DNA of 64,000 nucleotides from Mesorhizobium sp. M1E.F.Ca.ET.045.02.1.1 (GCF_003952485.1 NZ_CP034447.1:4788501-4852500), one strand, 5' to 3'. Positions 1 to 9,967 are shown, numbered from the stretch's first letter. Numbers and translations: made by a program. The notes: generated by a model from the sequence alone, not told the origin.

Positions 1-1
1 G

Positions 2-1468
2 TTCTGGCAGGCGCATCTGGCGGCGCTGCTCGGTGAGGGCCGCAACTATGGCCGCTCGAAGATCGGCGGCGGCCGCAAGGCCAATGTCGAATATGTCTCG
101 GCCAATCCGACCGGTCCGATGCATGTCGGGCATTGCCGCGGCGCCGTCGTCGGCGACACTTTGGCCAATCTGATGGCCTTCGCCGGCTACGACGTGACCA
201 AGGAATATGTCATCAACGACGCCGGCTCGCAGATCGACGTGCTGGGACGCTCGGCCATGCTGCGCTATCGCGAGGCGCTTGGCCAAGACATCGGCGAGAT
301 CCCGCCGGGCCTCTATCCGGGTGACTATCTGGTCCCGGTCGGCCAGGCGCTGGCCAAAGAATTCGGCCGCAGCCTGCTGGAGATGCCGGAAGAGGAAGCG
401 CTGGCGATCGCCAAGGACCGCACGGTCGACGCCATGATGGCGATGATCCGCGAGGACCTGGCGCTGCTCAACGTGCATCACGACGTGTTCTTCTCCGAGC
501 GCACGCTGCATGCCGACAATGCCAAGAAGATCCGGGCGGCGATCGCCGACCTGACGCTCAAGGGCCATATCTACAAGGGCAAGCTGCCGCCGCCGAAGGG
601 CGAGAAGCCGGACGACTGGGAAGACCGTGAGCAGACGCTGTTCCGCTCGACCGCCGTCGGCGACGATATGGACCGCGCGCTGGTCAAGTCCGACGGCTCG
701 TTCACCTATTTCGCCGCCGACGTCGCCTATCTCAAGGACAAGGTCGAGCGCGGCTTCGTCGATCTGATCTATGTGCTCGGCGCCGACCATGGCGGCTACG
801 TCAAGCGGCTGGAGGCACTGGCGCGCGCGGTCGCCGGCGATACGGTGAAGCTCACGGTCCTTCTCTGTCAACTGGTGAAGCTGTTTCGCGATGGCGAGCC
901 CGTGCGCATGTCGAAACGGTCGGGTGATTTCGTCACGCTGCGCGACGTGGTGGAGGAGGTCGGCCGCGACCCGATCCGCTTCATGATGCTCTACCGCAAG
1001 AACGACGCGCCGCTCGATTTCGACTTCGCCAAGGTCACCGAGCAGTCCAAGGACAATCCGGTGTTCTACGTGCAATACGCCTCGGCGCGCTGCCACTCGG
1101 TGTTCCGGCAGGCGAGCGAGCAACTGGGCGAGGCGAATTTCGACCGCAACCGGCTCGTGGCCTCGGTTTCGTCGCTGACGGATGAGGGCGAGATGGGCCT
1201 GATCCGGAAGCTGGCTGAATATCCACGGCTGATCGAATCCGCCGCACTTGCGCTGGAGCCGCACCGGCTGGCATTCTACCTCTACGATCTGGCGTCGAGC
1301 TTCCACGCACACTGGAATCGGGGCACCGACAACCCAGACTTACGTTTTGTTAAGGTTAACGACCCACAATTGACGTATGCCAGACTAGGGCTGGTGCAGG
1401 CTGTTTCGGATGTTTTGACCTCCGGCCTGACGCTGATAGGAGCTGATGCGCCTACCGAAATGCGTTAG
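2..1468 (+). CDS. argS: Arginyl-tRNA synthetase (5' end outside the window)
   Basis: Class I aminoacyl-tRNA synthetase that charges tRNA-Arg in the cytoplasm. The reading frame is open from base 2, so about 488 residues are visible and roughly the first 95 of a normal ArgS are missing; the ATG at 119 is internal. The HIGH signature appears as MHVGH at 119-133, right after the family-typical [17 protein letters not shown]-like RMSKRSG lies near 907. The C-terminal third is the alpha-helical DALR anticodon-binding domain, with the conserved VQYASAR near 1070. It is followed on the same strand by the SPOR protein, an order common in rhizobia. Identification is very secure; only the true start cannot be seen. 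Confidence 0.97.
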   Translation, partial: FWQAHLAALLGEGRNYGRSKIGGGRKANVEYVSANPTGPMHVGHCRGAVVGDTLANLMAFAGYDVTKEYVINDAGSQIDVLGRSAMLRYREALGQDIGEIPPGLYPGDYLVPVGQALAKEFGRSLLEMPEEEALAIAKDRTVDAMMAMIREDLALLNVHHDVFFSERTLHADNAKKIRAAIADLTLKGHIYKGKLPPPKGEKPDDWEDREQTLFRSTAVGDDMDRALVKSDGSFTYFAADVAYLKDKVERGFVDLIYVLGADHGGYVKRLEALARAVAGDTVKLTVLLCQLVKLFRDGEPVRMSKRSGDFVTLRDVVEEVGRDPIRFMMLYRKNDAPLDFDFAKVTEQSKDNPVFYVQYASARCHSVFRQASEQLGEANFDRNRLVASVSSLTDEGEMGLIRKLAEYPRLIESAALALEPHRLAFYLYDLASSFHAHWNRGTDNPDLRFVKVNDPQLTYARLGLVQAVSDVLTSGLTLIGADAPTEMR

Positions 1469-1571
1469 GTTTGACTAAAAAACCTGTCACCTTTTGCCCA
1501 CATTGCGCTGGTAAGGGCCAACCCTGCGCGACGTCCATGGCGTCCGACTGTGTGCGAGTTCGGGAACAATA

Positions 1572-4500
1572 ATGGCAGACAGAACCCAGCTGAAAGCAGC
1601 CGCAAGCAACCACATCGCCGATGACGATCCGTTCGCGGAATTGACCCGCATCATGGGCTTCGATCCGCGTCAGCCGGTCAGGCCGCAGACGCCGGCGGCC
1701 GCGAAGGCCGCGCCCGTAAACCAGGCCGCGGAAGAGAGCGACTTCGACATCGACCTCGAAAAGGAATTGATGGGCGAATTCGACGCTGCCGAGGAAAGCG
1801 CGCCGGTCACGCAGCCGGCAGTCCAGCACCAGCCGGCCTACCAACTCACCGACGACGAGCTTGCCGCTTCCTTCGAACAGGACTTCGTCTTTGACGACGC
1901 GGCCGATCACGCCCACTTTGCCACGCCGCGTGCGCCGGAGCCGGCCGCCGATATTGCCTCCGACGATGATTTCGACCCCTTCGACGATGATTTCGACAAG
2001 GCGGTCGCGCGCTCTTTGGAAGTCTCGCCGCACGAGGACGAAGTTTCGCCTCTGGAGGACGAAGTTTCGCCTCTGGAGGACGACCTTTCCATCGATCAGG
2101 AAATGGCAGCCTCGCTGGATGACGGCTTCCAGATCGACCATCATGGGCCCGACGCCGGCCATGGCGCCGTCGCGGCTGCCGAGCCTGCCGCTGTCGAGCC
2201 CGCGGCCGAGGCCGCATTCGATGCCGATTTCGACAACGCCGTGCAGATGTCGCTCGAGGACGAACTGGCGTTCGACGACCGCGAGATCGAGCAGCACCCC
2301 GGGGCCGCCGATGTTCAGCCGGTGGAAGCTCACGCCGCTGCCGAGCAATCGATCGCCGACGAAGATTTCGACAGCCAGGTAGATCAGGCCGAATTCGATC
2401 AGGTAATGTCCGACGTCGATTTGGGTTTCGATCAGCCGCAGGAGCTGATCCTGGAACAGGAGCTGTCGGTCGATGACGAGCGGCCGCAGTCTGTCGAGGA
2501 CGAGCAGCCGACGGCTGTCGAGGACGAGCAGCTGGAGGCCGCCGAGGCGCCTGCGGAAGTTGCGCATTTCGCAGCCGATCCCGAACCCGTCGCCGATTAC
2601 GAGCCTGTTGGCGACCACGAAGCATCTGCGGATCAGGTCGTCGAAGACGATTTCGAGCTCAGCTTCCGTGACGCCCTTGCCGAGGAGGCGGAGGCCCCCG
2701 CCGTCGATCCTGAACCCGTCGCCGATCACGAGGCCGCAGCCGATCAGGTCATCGAAGACGATTTCGAACTCAACTTCGGTGATGCTCTTGCCGAGGAGCC
2801 GGAAGTTCCCGCTGTCGAGCCAGCCGCCGCGGCTGAGCCGTCATTCGCCGAGCCTGCTGCGGCCGTATCGGCGCCGGTTCCGCCGGTCGCCGCAGTCGAG
2901 CCGGCCAAGCCGGCTGCGACCAGCAGCGAGCGGAGCCTGGAAGACGAACTCAACGCGTTGCTCGGCGCCATGACCGCGCGGCCCATTCCGGCCGCTCCGG
3001 CTCCGGCCGCCCCCATTGCAGCCGCCCCGATGCCAGTCGCCAAGGAACCCGCTTCGGCACCGCAGCCGGCCGGCCACACCGGCCATCAGGCCGCCGCCGA
3101 TGATCTCGATTGGGATCTCGATGAGCACGAGCCTGCACGCGACGAGCAGACCGCTCGACCCGCCGATGCCGATCTCGATAGCCTGCTCGCCGACGAACTC
3201 GACCGGCAGGGCTTCGAAGAGGCGGCGCCTGAGCAGAATGCCGAACCGAGCATCGATTTCGATGACGAGGCTTTCGATGCCGCCTTCGCCAAGGGCATCG
3301 AGATGGACGCGCCGGTCGCGCCCGCCGAGCCGTCACGGTCGTGGAGTCGGGTGACCCCGGTCGCCGCCCCGGTGGAAGCGTCGTTCGCGCCGCAGCCGGT
3401 GGCTCCCGCGCCGCAGATAGCGGCTCCGGCCTACCGCGATGAGCCGGCGAAGGACCATTCCGCCTACGCCAAGCCGGCTTCGGCGCCGCAGCCTCGCCAG
3501 TATGAGGAAGTGCCCGATGTCGAGACGGTCGACGTGCCGGAGCGCGTAGTCGCACTGGCCGACGACCTCGATATTCCGGAGCTCAGCTTCGAGGAGGATC
3601 AGCCGGCGGTGCCCGCCTATGACGATCTCGACGCCGAATTCGCGGGTCTGCTCAGCGAGATGAACGCGACCGAGATCGCCACGGCGCCGGCGCCGAGCCG
3701 GGGTTATGACGACGAATCCTACAGCGCCGGATTCAAGACCGGCTATGATCGCCGCGAGTTGCGCGCCGAGACGACCTCCGCTCCGGCGGCCGCGTCCTAT
3801 GCCGCAGCCGCGAGCGAATTCGATGCCGACGACTTGCCCGGCAGCCGGCCGGTTTCGCAGGCGGACGATTTCGCCACCGATGACCTCGACTACGATCCCG
3901 AACTCGATGAGGCGATGACTGTGCCGGGCCTTGCCGAACGGGAGGCAGCAAAGCCGCGCAGCCGTGGCATGATGGTTGCCGCGCTCGTCGGCGCCGTGGT
4001 TATCGCGGGCGGCCTTGGCGCGCTTGCCTTCTCCTTTGGCGGCAAGGGCGGCAGCGAAGCGCCCGTGATCGTGAAGGCCGACAATTCGCCGATCAAGGTC
4101 AAGCCGGAGAATCCGGGTGGCGCCGTGGTGCCGAACCAGGACAGCAAGGTCTATGACGCGGTCGCCAAGGGTGGTGCGGCCAAGCCTGCCGAGCCGGTGC
4201 AGCAGAAACTGGTGACCAACATCGAGGAGCCGATCGACGTGGCGTCCAAGGAACCGCCGCAGAGCCGGATCGTCGATCTTTCGCCCGACGACACCGATGC
4301 AGCGTCTGGCGCCGACGCAGCGGCCAATCCCGACGCGGCAGCGCCGGGTCCGGACGCAGTAGCGTCGGGTCCTGACGCGGCAGCGCCGAGTAGCGCCCAG
4401 GGCACCGCGCAGCCGGCCGCTCCGACGCCGAAATCGGAGGACCGCATCGCCCAGGTGCTGCAAGAGGCCGACAAGGGGACCGGCAATGACGTCGTCGCCG

Positions 4501-5138
4501 TAGCGCCGCGCAAGGTCAAAACCATGATGGTGAAGCCTGACGGCTCGCTGGTCGCGCACGAGGATCCGGCTCCTGCCGCGCCGAAAGTGGCGGCAACCGA
4601 GCCAGCCGATCCGGCGCCGCAGCACGTTGCTCCGGCCGGGCAGGGCGACGCCCAGGCGACGGGGACGGTCACGCCGGCCACCGACCAGACTGCCGGTCAG
4701 GGCGACCAGACCGAGGTGGTCAAGCCAGCGATACCCAATGCCGCGCCGAAGAATGAAGCCAAGGCCCAGTCGGCCAACACGCCGGCGAAGGTGCCGGTGG
4801 CGCCGCCACGCCCTTCCGACCAGCCGGTAGACATCGTCGGCGAGGTCAAGCCCGACCAGGTCGCTTCCATCGATCCGGCGGCGGCGGCAGGCAGCGGCTC
4901 GTGGTCGATGCAGATCGCCTCGCAGCCGACGGTTGAAAGCGCCCAGTCGACCTATCAGGACCTGCAGCGCCGCTACGGCAGCGTGCTTTCCGGGCGCAAG
5001 GCTAACATCGTCAAGGCAGAGATCGCCGGCAAGGGCACGTTCTACCGCGTCCGGGTTCCGGCGCAGTCGCGCAACGACGCGATCAACCTGTGCACCAGCT
5101 ATAAGGCGGCCGGCGGCACCTGCTTCGTCTCGCGCTGA
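1572..5138 (+). CDS. Large acidic SPOR-domain membrane protein
   Basis: A protein of 1188 residues, far longer than typical SPOR proteins. Residues 1 to about 795 are a low-complexity, strongly acidic, Ala/Pro/Glu/Asp-rich cytoplasmic region. One membrane segment follows at about 797-820 (MMVAALVGAVVIAGGLGALA), then a Pro/Ala-rich linker, then a SPOR domain at about 1108-1188 beginning SWSMQIASQP. SPOR domains bind denuded septal peptidoglycan, so the protein probably sits in the inner membrane at division sites with its C-terminus in the periplasm. The neighbour nagZ also belongs to peptidoglycan metabolism. The acidic region contains tandem repeats at both DNA and protein level. Domain assignment is firm; what the long acidic part does is unknown. 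ATG 1572 is the first good start after argS. Confidence 0.9.
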   Translation: MADRTQLKAAASNHIADDDPFAELTRIMGFDPRQPVRPQTPAAAKAAPVNQAAEESDFDIDLEKELMGEFDAAEESAPVTQPAVQHQPAYQLTDDELAASFEQDFVFDDAADHAHFATPRAPEPAADIASDDDFDPFDDDFDKAVARSLEVSPHEDEVSPLEDEVSPLEDDLSIDQEMAASLDDGFQIDHHGPDAGHGAVAAAEPAAVEPAAEAAFDADFDNAVQMSLEDELAFDDREIEQHPGAADVQPVEAHAAAEQSIADEDFDSQVDQAEFDQVMSDVDLGFDQPQELILEQELSVDDERPQSVEDEQPTAVEDEQLEAAEAPAEVAHFAADPEPVADYEPVGDHEASADQVVEDDFELSFRDALAEEAEAPAVDPEPVADHEAAADQVIEDDFELNFGDALAEEPEVPAVEPAAAAEPSFAEPAAAVSAPVPPVAAVEPAKPAATSSERSLEDELNALLGAMTARPIPAAPAPAAPIAAAPMPVAKEPASAPQPAGHTGHQAAADDLDWDLDEHEPARDEQTARPADADLDSLLADELDRQGFEEAAPEQNAEPSIDFDDEAFDAAFAKGIEMDAPVAPAEPSRSWSRVTPVAAPVEASFAPQPVAPAPQIAAPAYRDEPAKDHSAYAKPASAPQPRQYEEVPDVETVDVPERVVALADDLDIPELSFEEDQPAVPAYDDLDAEFAGLLSEMNATEIATAPAPSRGYDDESYSAGFKTGYDRRELRAETTSAPAAASYAAAASEFDADDLPGSRPVSQADDFATDDLDYDPELDEAMTVPGLAEREAAKPRSRGMMVAALVGAVVIAGGLGALAFSFGGKGGSEAPVIVKADNSPIKVKPENPGGAVVPNQDSKVYDAVAKGGAAKPAEPVQQKLVTNIEEPIDVASKEPPQSRIVDLSPDDTDAASGADAAANPDAAAPGPDAVASGPDAAAPSSAQGTAQPAAPTPKSEDRIAQVLQEADKGTGNDVVAVAPRKVKTMMVKPDGSLVAHEDPAPAAPKVAATEPADPAPQHVAPAGQGDAQATGTVTPATDQTAGQGDQTEVVKPAIPNAAPKNEAKAQSANTPAKVPVAPPRPSDQPVDIVGEVKPDQVASIDPAAAAGSGSWSMQIASQPTVESAQSTYQDLQRRYGSVLSGRKANIVKAEIAGKGTFYRVRVPAQSRNDAINLCTSYKAAGGTCFVSR
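2034..2083 (+). repeat. 21-bp in-frame tandem repeat in the SPOR gene
   Basis: A 21-bp unit beginning GAGGACGAAGTTTCGCCTCT occurs twice without change at 2034-2054 and 2055-2075, and the first 8 bases start a third copy. It encodes the repeated acidic heptad EDEVSPL. Being a multiple of three, expansion or contraction keeps the frame. Confidence 0.9.
2577..2830 (+). repeat. Long imperfect in-frame duplication in the SPOR gene
   Basis: Two consecutive stretches of about 120-130 bp, starting at 2577 and 2706, encode near-identical acidic blocks. Both contain DPEPVAD, then DQV(V/I)EDDFEL, then DALAEE. The copies differ by point changes and a small in-frame indel. It looks like an internal gene duplication that lengthened the disordered acidic region. 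Confidence 0.8.
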
Positions 5139-5155
5139 TCGTCCCAGATCGTTTC

Positions 5156-5193
5156 AACGCCGGCGCCGCCGCAAGGCCGCGCCGGCGTTTCGT
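5156..5193 (+). terminator. Intrinsic terminator after the SPOR gene
   Basis: Stem AACGCCGGCG at 5156-5165 pairs perfectly with CGCCGGCGTT at 5180-5189, followed by TTCGTT. It lies 18 bases after the SPOR stop codon. The T-run is short, so termination may be partial. Confidence 0.65.
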
Positions 5194-5271
5194 TGTGGAC
5201 GGTTTTCCGGTTCGGGCGTCGCGGGCCAGGGGTGATTCCCTTTGCTTGGCCAAAGCCCTAAGATTCCATTC

Positions 5272-6291
5272 ATGACCGAATCAAAATCCATGATCCTCGG
5301 CTGTGCCGGGAAATCGCTCGCTCCTGAGGAAATCAGCTTCTATCGGGATGAACGCCCCTGGGGTTTCATCCTGTTCGCGCGCAACATCGGAGAGACCGAG
5401 CAGATCCGCGACCTGGTCGCTTCGATGCGCGACTGTGTCGGACGGCCGGACGCTCCGGTCTTCATCGACCAGGAAGGCGGCCGTGTGCAGCGGCTGCGGC
5501 CGCCGCTGGCGCCGAACTATCCGGCAGGCGGCGCGCTTGGCGCCCTTTGGCGTGACGATCGCGAAGCCGGCCGCCGCGCCGCATGGCTCCTGGCGCGCCT
5601 GCACGCCTTCGATCTCCTGCGCCATGGCGTCACCGCCGATTGCCTGCCGGTCCTAGATGTTCCGGTCAAAGGCGCGAGCGAGGTGATCGGCGCTCGTGCC
5701 TATGGCACGAAGCCCAATGCCGTGATCGAGCTTGGCCGAGCTTCGGCCGAAGGCTTGATGGCGGGCGGCGTCCTGCCCGTCATGAAGCACATTCCGGGCC
5801 ACGGCCACGCTTTTGCCGACACCCATTTCGCGCTGCCGACGGTCGATACACCGCTCGCCGCATTACGGCGACGCGATTTCGCTCCATTCAAGGCGCTCAA
5901 TCACCTGCCGATGGCGATGACGGCGCATGTCGTTTACAGCGCTGTCGACCCGGACAATCCGGCGACAACCTCGGCCAAGGTTGTGAGCGAGGTGATCCGA
6001 GGCGAGATCGGCTTCGATGGGCTCCTGATGAGTGACGACACGTCGATGAAGGCACTTTCTGGGGATTTCCCGTCAAAGGCGGCCGCGATCCTTGCGGCAG
6101 GTGTCGATCTCGTTCTTCACTGCAACGGCGTTTTCGAGGAAATGTCCGGCATCGCGTCGCGCACGACGGCCCTCGCAGGCAAGTCCTTGGCGAGGGCGGA
6201 GCGGGCACTGACCTATATAAGGAGCCGCGACGTCGCCGACGAAACCGCGATACGCGAGGAATTCGCCACCTATTTCGAAGCGGTGGCCTGA
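5272..6291 (+). CDS. nagZ: Beta-N-acetylhexosaminidase (glycoside hydrolase family 3)
   Basis: Cytoplasmic NagZ removes N-acetylglucosamine from anhydro-muropeptides during peptidoglycan recycling. The ATG at 5272 gives 339 residues starting MTESKSMILGCAGK; an in-frame TTG at 5242 would add ten non-conserved residues and is not preferred. Hallmarks are DQEGGRVQRL near residue 68, the NagZ catalytic loop KHIPGHGHAFADTHF starting at about residue 172, and the nucleophile in LLMSDDTSM at about Asp255. Length is normal for the family. It starts 133 bases after the SPOR gene and sits nine bases before scpA, so it probably heads the nagZ-scpA-scpB unit. The products of this enzyme can signal to beta-lactamase regulators in some bacteria; no such regulator is seen here. 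Confidence 0.95.
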   Translation: MTESKSMILGCAGKSLAPEEISFYRDERPWGFILFARNIGETEQIRDLVASMRDCVGRPDAPVFIDQEGGRVQRLRPPLAPNYPAGGALGALWRDDREAGRRAAWLLARLHAFDLLRHGVTADCLPVLDVPVKGASEVIGARAYGTKPNAVIELGRASAEGLMAGGVLPVMKHIPGHGHAFADTHFALPTVDTPLAALRRRDFAPFKALNHLPMAMTAHVVYSAVDPDNPATTSAKVVSEVIRGEIGFDGLLMSDDTSMKALSGDFPSKAAAILAAGVDLVLHCNGVFEEMSGIASRTTALAGKSLARAERALTYIRSRDVADETAIREEFATYFEAVA

Positions 6292-6300
6292 ACCGAAGGG

Positions 6301-7155
6301 ATGGAAGGGCAAGTGGCGGAGACATTGGACAGCAAGGCCGCGAAGGCCGCACCGATGGACCGTCTGTGGGCCGAGAACGACGATTCACGCCTCACTGGCG
6401 ATCCTTCGCTGGTGGTCGACGTCGCCGGTTTCGAGGGGCCGCTCGACCTTCTCCTGCATCTGGCGCGCAACCAGAAGGTCGATCTCGCCCGCATCTCGAT
6501 CCTGGCGCTCGCCGAGCAGTATCTGGCTTTCATCGAGAAGGTGAGGGCGCTGAGGCTGGAGCTTGCGGCCGACTATCTCGTGATGGCGGCGTGGCTCGCC
6601 TTCCTCAAGTCGAAGCTGCTGATCCCGAAACAGCCAGGCGAAGAGGGCGAGAGCGGCGAGGAACTGGCGGCGGTGCTGCAATTCCGGCTGAAGCGGCTGG
6701 AGGCGATGCGCGATGCCGCGGCGCGGCTGGTCAACCGCAACCGGCTCGGCCGCGATGTCTTCGCGCGCGGCATGCCGGAAATGGTCATCATCGAGAAGCG
6801 CAACGCCTATTCGGCTTCGCTCTACGATCTTTTGACCGCCTATGCGCAACAGCGCCAGCGGCAGGCGATCAACAATGTGACGATCGCCCGGCGCGCCGTC
6901 TGGTCGCTTAAGGACGCGCGCGAAGTGCTGGCGCGGTTGATCGGGACGGTCAGCAACTGGACCGCGCTGGACAGCTTCCTGATCCAATATCTGGCGACGC
7001 CGGAAGAGAAGCGGACGGCGGTCGCCAGCTCCTTCGCCGCGACGCTCGAAATGGTGCGCGAGGGGAAACTGGAAGTGCGGCAGGATCAGGTTTTCGCACC
7101 GATCTATCTGCGCGGCCGCGCGCAAGGGGTCAAGGCAGTCGAGGTGGTATCATGA
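6301..7155 (+). CDS. scpA: Segregation and condensation protein A (kleisin)
   Basis: Kleisin subunit of the SMC-ScpA-ScpB condensin that compacts and separates the chromosome. The 284-residue protein has the N-terminal ScpA signature FEGPLDLLLHLARNQKVDL at about residues 44-62, followed by AEQYLAFIE and the helix pair that binds the SMC neck. The C-terminal winged-helix region ends the protein. ATG 6301 lies nine bases after the nagZ stop. Its stop codon overlaps the scpB start by four bases (ATGA), a sign of translational coupling between partners of one complex. Confidence 0.95.
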   Translation: MEGQVAETLDSKAAKAAPMDRLWAENDDSRLTGDPSLVVDVAGFEGPLDLLLHLARNQKVDLARISILALAEQYLAFIEKVRALRLELAADYLVMAAWLAFLKSKLLIPKQPGEEGESGEELAAVLQFRLKRLEAMRDAAARLVNRNRLGRDVFARGMPEMVIIEKRNAYSASLYDLLTAYAQQRQRQAINNVTIARRAVWSLKDAREVLARLIGTVSNWTALDSFLIQYLATPEEKRTAVASSFAATLEMVREGKLEVRQDQVFAPIYLRGRAQGVKAVEVVS

Positions 7156-7907
7156 GCGAACGCGCCAACGCTTCGGTCATCCCGTTCAAGGTCGACGACG
7201 AACCGGAAGACGAGACGGCCGAACTGGGCTCTATCGAGAACCTCGCCGAGCGGCTGCAGTTGTCGGAAGCTGTCCGCATGGCCGAGGCGATTATATTCGC
7301 CAGCGCCGAGCCGGTCAGCGAAAGGCAATTGGCGGCGCGCCTGCCCGACGGCGTCAATATCACGGCGGCAATGGCCGATCTGCAGGAGATCTACGCCAAG
7401 CGCGGCGTCAATCTGGTGCGGGTCGGCGATGCCTGGGCATTCCGCACCGCCGGCGATCTTGCGTTCCTGATGAGCCGGGACTCGGTCCAGCAGCGAAAGC
7501 TCTCTCGCGCGGCGCTCGAGGTGCTGGCGATCATTGCCTATCACCAGCCGGTGACGCGCGCCGAGATCGAGGACATCAGAGGCGTCGAAACCTCCAAGGG
7601 CACGCTGGACACGCTGCTCGAAACCGAATGGGTGAGGATGCGCGGCCGGCGACGCACGCCCGGCCGTCCCGTGACCTATGGCACCACCGACGCCTTCCTC
7701 GACCATTTCGCGCTGGAGGAAATCCGTGACCTGCCCGGCATGGAAGAGCTGAAGGGCGCCGGGCTCCTGTCGACGCGCATGCCGTCCAATTTCTCGATGC
7801 CCGTCCCGCCTGCCGATCCGGATGCGCTGACCGAGGACGAGGATGCGCTGACCGATATCGACCTCGAGGAACTCGGATTGCTGACCCCGCGCGTCACGGA
7901 AGAGTGA
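7152..7907 (+). CDS. scpB: Segregation and condensation protein B
   Basis: Winged-helix partner of ScpA in the SMC complex. The 251-residue protein contains two predicted winged-helix domains. The conserved core reads EAIIFASAEPV near residue 44, and RAALEVLAIIAYHQPVTRAE with IRGVETS lies in the second domain near residues 119-145. The C-terminal tail of about 40 residues is acidic. Start ATG 7152 overlaps the scpA stop. The next gene, tatA, begins 181 bases downstream, so the segregation operon probably ends here, although no clear hairpin terminator is visible. Confidence 0.95.
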   Translation: MSERANASVIPFKVDDEPEDETAELGSIENLAERLQLSEAVRMAEAIIFASAEPVSERQLAARLPDGVNITAAMADLQEIYAKRGVNLVRVGDAWAFRTAGDLAFLMSRDSVQQRKLSRAALEVLAIIAYHQPVTRAEIEDIRGVETSKGTLDTLLETEWVRMRGRRRTPGRPVTYGTTDAFLDHFALEEIRDLPGMEELKGAGLLSTRMPSNFSMPVPPADPDALTEDEDALTDIDLEELGLLTPRVTEE

Positions 7908-8088
7908 CGCAAAAAAGCCGCTCTTGGGTGCTCAAGGGCAGGACTGCGCCGATTCGTAGCAAGCCGCCGACGCCGAAAGTGCGTGACATCGGGCAGCCAT
8001 TTTATCAACTTCACTGCGGTTGTGTTTGAATCCCTGAGCGAAAACGCATAGATCATCGCCGAGGGAAAACATTCAAGAGAGACAGGCA

Positions 8089-8307
8089 ATGGGTTCATTT
8101 TCGATTTGGCACTGGATGATCGTGCTGGTCATCGTGCTTCTGGTGTTCGGCCGGGGCAAGATTCCCGAGCTGATGGGCGACATGGCCAAGGGCATCAAGA
8201 GCTTCAAGAAGGGCATGGCTGACGACGACGTCGACGACAAGCGTACCGTCGAGCACCGCGCCGACGAGACCGTTTCGCCGGGCAAGGAAAAGGTCAGCAA
8301 GAGCTGA
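8089..8307 (+). CDS. tatA: Twin-arginine translocase subunit TatA
   Basis: Pore-forming subunit of the Tat pathway, which exports folded proteins across the inner membrane. The 72-residue protein has one N-terminal membrane helix (about residues 7-20, [16 protein letters not shown]), the [20 protein letters not shown] hinge and amphipathic helix, and a charged tail. FGRGKIPEL is diagnostic of TatA/E. A purine-rich ribosome site (AGAGAGAC) precedes the ATG. tatB follows after 83 bases that contain a palindromic repeat. Confidence 0.97.
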   Translation: MGSFSIWHWMIVLVIVLLVFGRGKIPELMGDMAKGIKSFKKGMADDDVDDKRTVEHRADETVSPGKEKVSKS

Positions 8308-8326
8308 GCCCGGTTGTTGCTTTGTA

Positions 8327-8369
8327 CATGCCGTTAGCCCAAAACCGCTTCGCGCTTTTGGGCGGCATG
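8327..8369. repeat. Intergenic palindrome with AAAACCG core (copy 1)
   Basis: Imperfect inverted repeat between tatA and tatB. The outer arms are CATGCC and GGCATG, and the inner arms CCCAAAA and TTTTGGG surround CCGCTTCGCGC. The same core recurs at 14707, 18932, 23860, 31284, 60062 and 61180 with different outer arms. Confidence 0.8.
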
Positions 8370-8390
8370 CACTAGTCGGAATAGATTGCC

Positions 8391-9095
8391 ATGTTCGAAG
8401 TCGGTTGGAGCGAGCTGCTGGTGATCGCGGTCGTCATGATCGTGGTCGTCGGGCCGAAGGATCTGCCCAACATGCTGCGCACGTTCGGCCGCACCGCGGC
8501 GAAATTGCGCGCGATGGCGGCTGACTTCCAGAAGCAGTTCAACGACGCCCTGAAGGAAGCCGAGCTCGATGACGTCAAGAGTTCGGTCGACAGCCTTCGG
8601 AGCCTCAATCCGATGACCGAAATCCGCAAGCAGCTCAATCCGTTCGAACAGGCGGCAGCCGACGTGCGGGCCGGCGTCGATACGATGATGAAGCCCAAGC
8701 CGGCCGCCGATGTGGCGGCGCCCGACGCATCGCCGCAAGCCGCCGAGCCGCTCAAGAACGGCGCGACGGAGATGCCCGGCGCCAGCGGGACCGAAGCGGC
8801 CCCGGCCGCGCCGATCTTCCCGGCCATGAGCGACGCTTCAGTGACTGCGCCTGTTGCCCAGACCGCCACACCCGCGGAGCCGGCAAAAAAGGCAGCGACA
8901 TCGAAGACGAAGGCTGCGGGTGGAGCGGTGAAGACGGTCAAGGCATCGGCGGCAACGTCCGCGCCGGCGGGAGCAAAGGCCGCGACGCCCGCCAAGAAGG
9001 TAGCGCCCAAGGCTAAGGCAGCGCCGGCTGCGGCGAAGAAGCCGGCCGGGAAAAAAGCCGCCGACGCCAAGAAAACGGCGGGAGCCGCCAAGTGA
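8391..9095 (+). CDS. tatB: Twin-arginine translocase subunit TatB
   Basis: TatB forms the substrate receptor with TatC. The 234-residue protein starts MFEVGWSELLVIAVVMIVVV, the family-typical N-terminal membrane helix, followed by GPKDLPNMLRTFGRT and an amphipathic helix to about residue 85. The remaining residues are low complexity, and the last 75 or so form a Lys/Ala-rich, histone H1-like basic tail. TatB tails vary widely between species. The stop overlaps the tatC start by four bases (GTGA). Confidence 0.95.
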   Translation: MFEVGWSELLVIAVVMIVVVGPKDLPNMLRTFGRTAAKLRAMAADFQKQFNDALKEAELDDVKSSVDSLRSLNPMTEIRKQLNPFEQAAADVRAGVDTMMKPKPAADVAAPDASPQAAEPLKNGATEMPGASGTEAAPAAPIFPAMSDASVTAPVAQTATPAEPAKKAATSKTKAAGGAVKTVKASAATSAPAGAKAATPAKKVAPKAKAAPAAAKKPAGKKAADAKKTAGAAK

Positions 9096-9967
9096 GCGTC
9101 TCGGACAAAGAGAAGGAAGAGATCGAGAAATCGTCGGCGCCGCTGATCGAGCACCTTATCGAACTGCGTCGCCGCCTGATCTGGTCTCTGGGTGGGTTCT
9201 TCGTCGCGTTCCTGGTCTGCTTCTTCTTTGCCAGGCGCCTGTTCAACCTTCTGGTCATCCCGTTCAAATGGGCGACGCAATGGGCGGGGCTCGACCCACA
9301 CAAGGTCGAACTGATCTATACCGCGCCGCAGGAGTTCTTCTTCACCCAGGTGAAGCTCGCCATGTTCGGCGGCATGGTGATCGCCTTTCCGCTGATCGCC
9401 ACGCAGATCTACAAGTTCATCGCTCCGGGTCTCTACAAGAACGAGCGCAACGCTTTCCTGCCGTTCCTGATTGCCTCGCCCATCCTGTTTCTGATGGGCG
9501 CCTCGCTGGTCTATTTCTTCTTTACCCCGATGGTGATGTGGTTCTTCCTCGCCATGCAGCAGGCCGGCACCAATGACCAGGTGCAGATTTCGCTGCTGCC
9601 GAAGGTGTCGGAATATCTCAGCCTGATCATGACGCTGATCTTCTCCTTCGGCCTGGTGTTCCAGCTCCCGGTGGTGACCAGCCTTTTGACTCGCGTCGGC
9701 CTGCTGTCGTCGCAGGCGCTGGCCGATAAGCGCAAATGGGCGATTGTCCTTTCCTTCGTCGTCGCCGCGGTGCTGACGCCGCCCGACCCGTTGAGCCAGT
9801 GCGGCCTCGCTGTCCCGACCATCATTCTCTATGAGGTCGCTATCTGGTCCTCGCGTCTGATCGAGCGCAGCCAGGAGCGCGATCGGCTGGCGCGCGAGGC
9901 GAGCGAGAGCGGAAAGACCGTAGACGAGAAGGCGCCGGACGCTTCTTCAACGCAGGCGCCAGGTTAG
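9092..9967 (+). CDS. tatC: Twin-arginine translocase subunit TatC
   Basis: Multi-spanning core of the Tat receptor that recognises the twin-arginine signal. The 291-residue protein starts at GTG 9092, overlapping the tatB stop. It shows the N-terminal signature [18 protein letters not shown], six hydrophobic segments, the conserved PPDPLSQ near residues 229-235, and a charged C-terminal tail. It is in a tatABC operon, so it works with the two preceding products in the inner membrane. Confidence 0.96.
   Translation: MSVSDKEKEEIEKSSAPLIEHLIELRRRLIWSLGGFFVAFLVCFFFARRLFNLLVIPFKWATQWAGLDPHKVELIYTAPQEFFFTQVKLAMFGGMVIAFPLIATQIYKFIAPGLYKNERNAFLPFLIASPILFLMGASLVYFFFTPMVMWFFLAMQQAGTNDQVQISLLPKVSEYLSLIMTLIFSFGLVFQLPVVTSLLTRVGLLSSQALADKRKWAIVLSFVVAAVLTPPDPLSQCGLAVPTIILYEVAIWSSRLIERSQERDRLAREASESGKTVDEKAPDASSTQAPG

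Noticed and set aside
1452..2729. Long open frame on the minus strand opposite the SPOR gene (425 residues), and another at 3333-4625
   Set aside because: Both mirror a GC-rich, low-complexity gene on the plus strand, with Arg/Leu/Gly-rich products and no domain.
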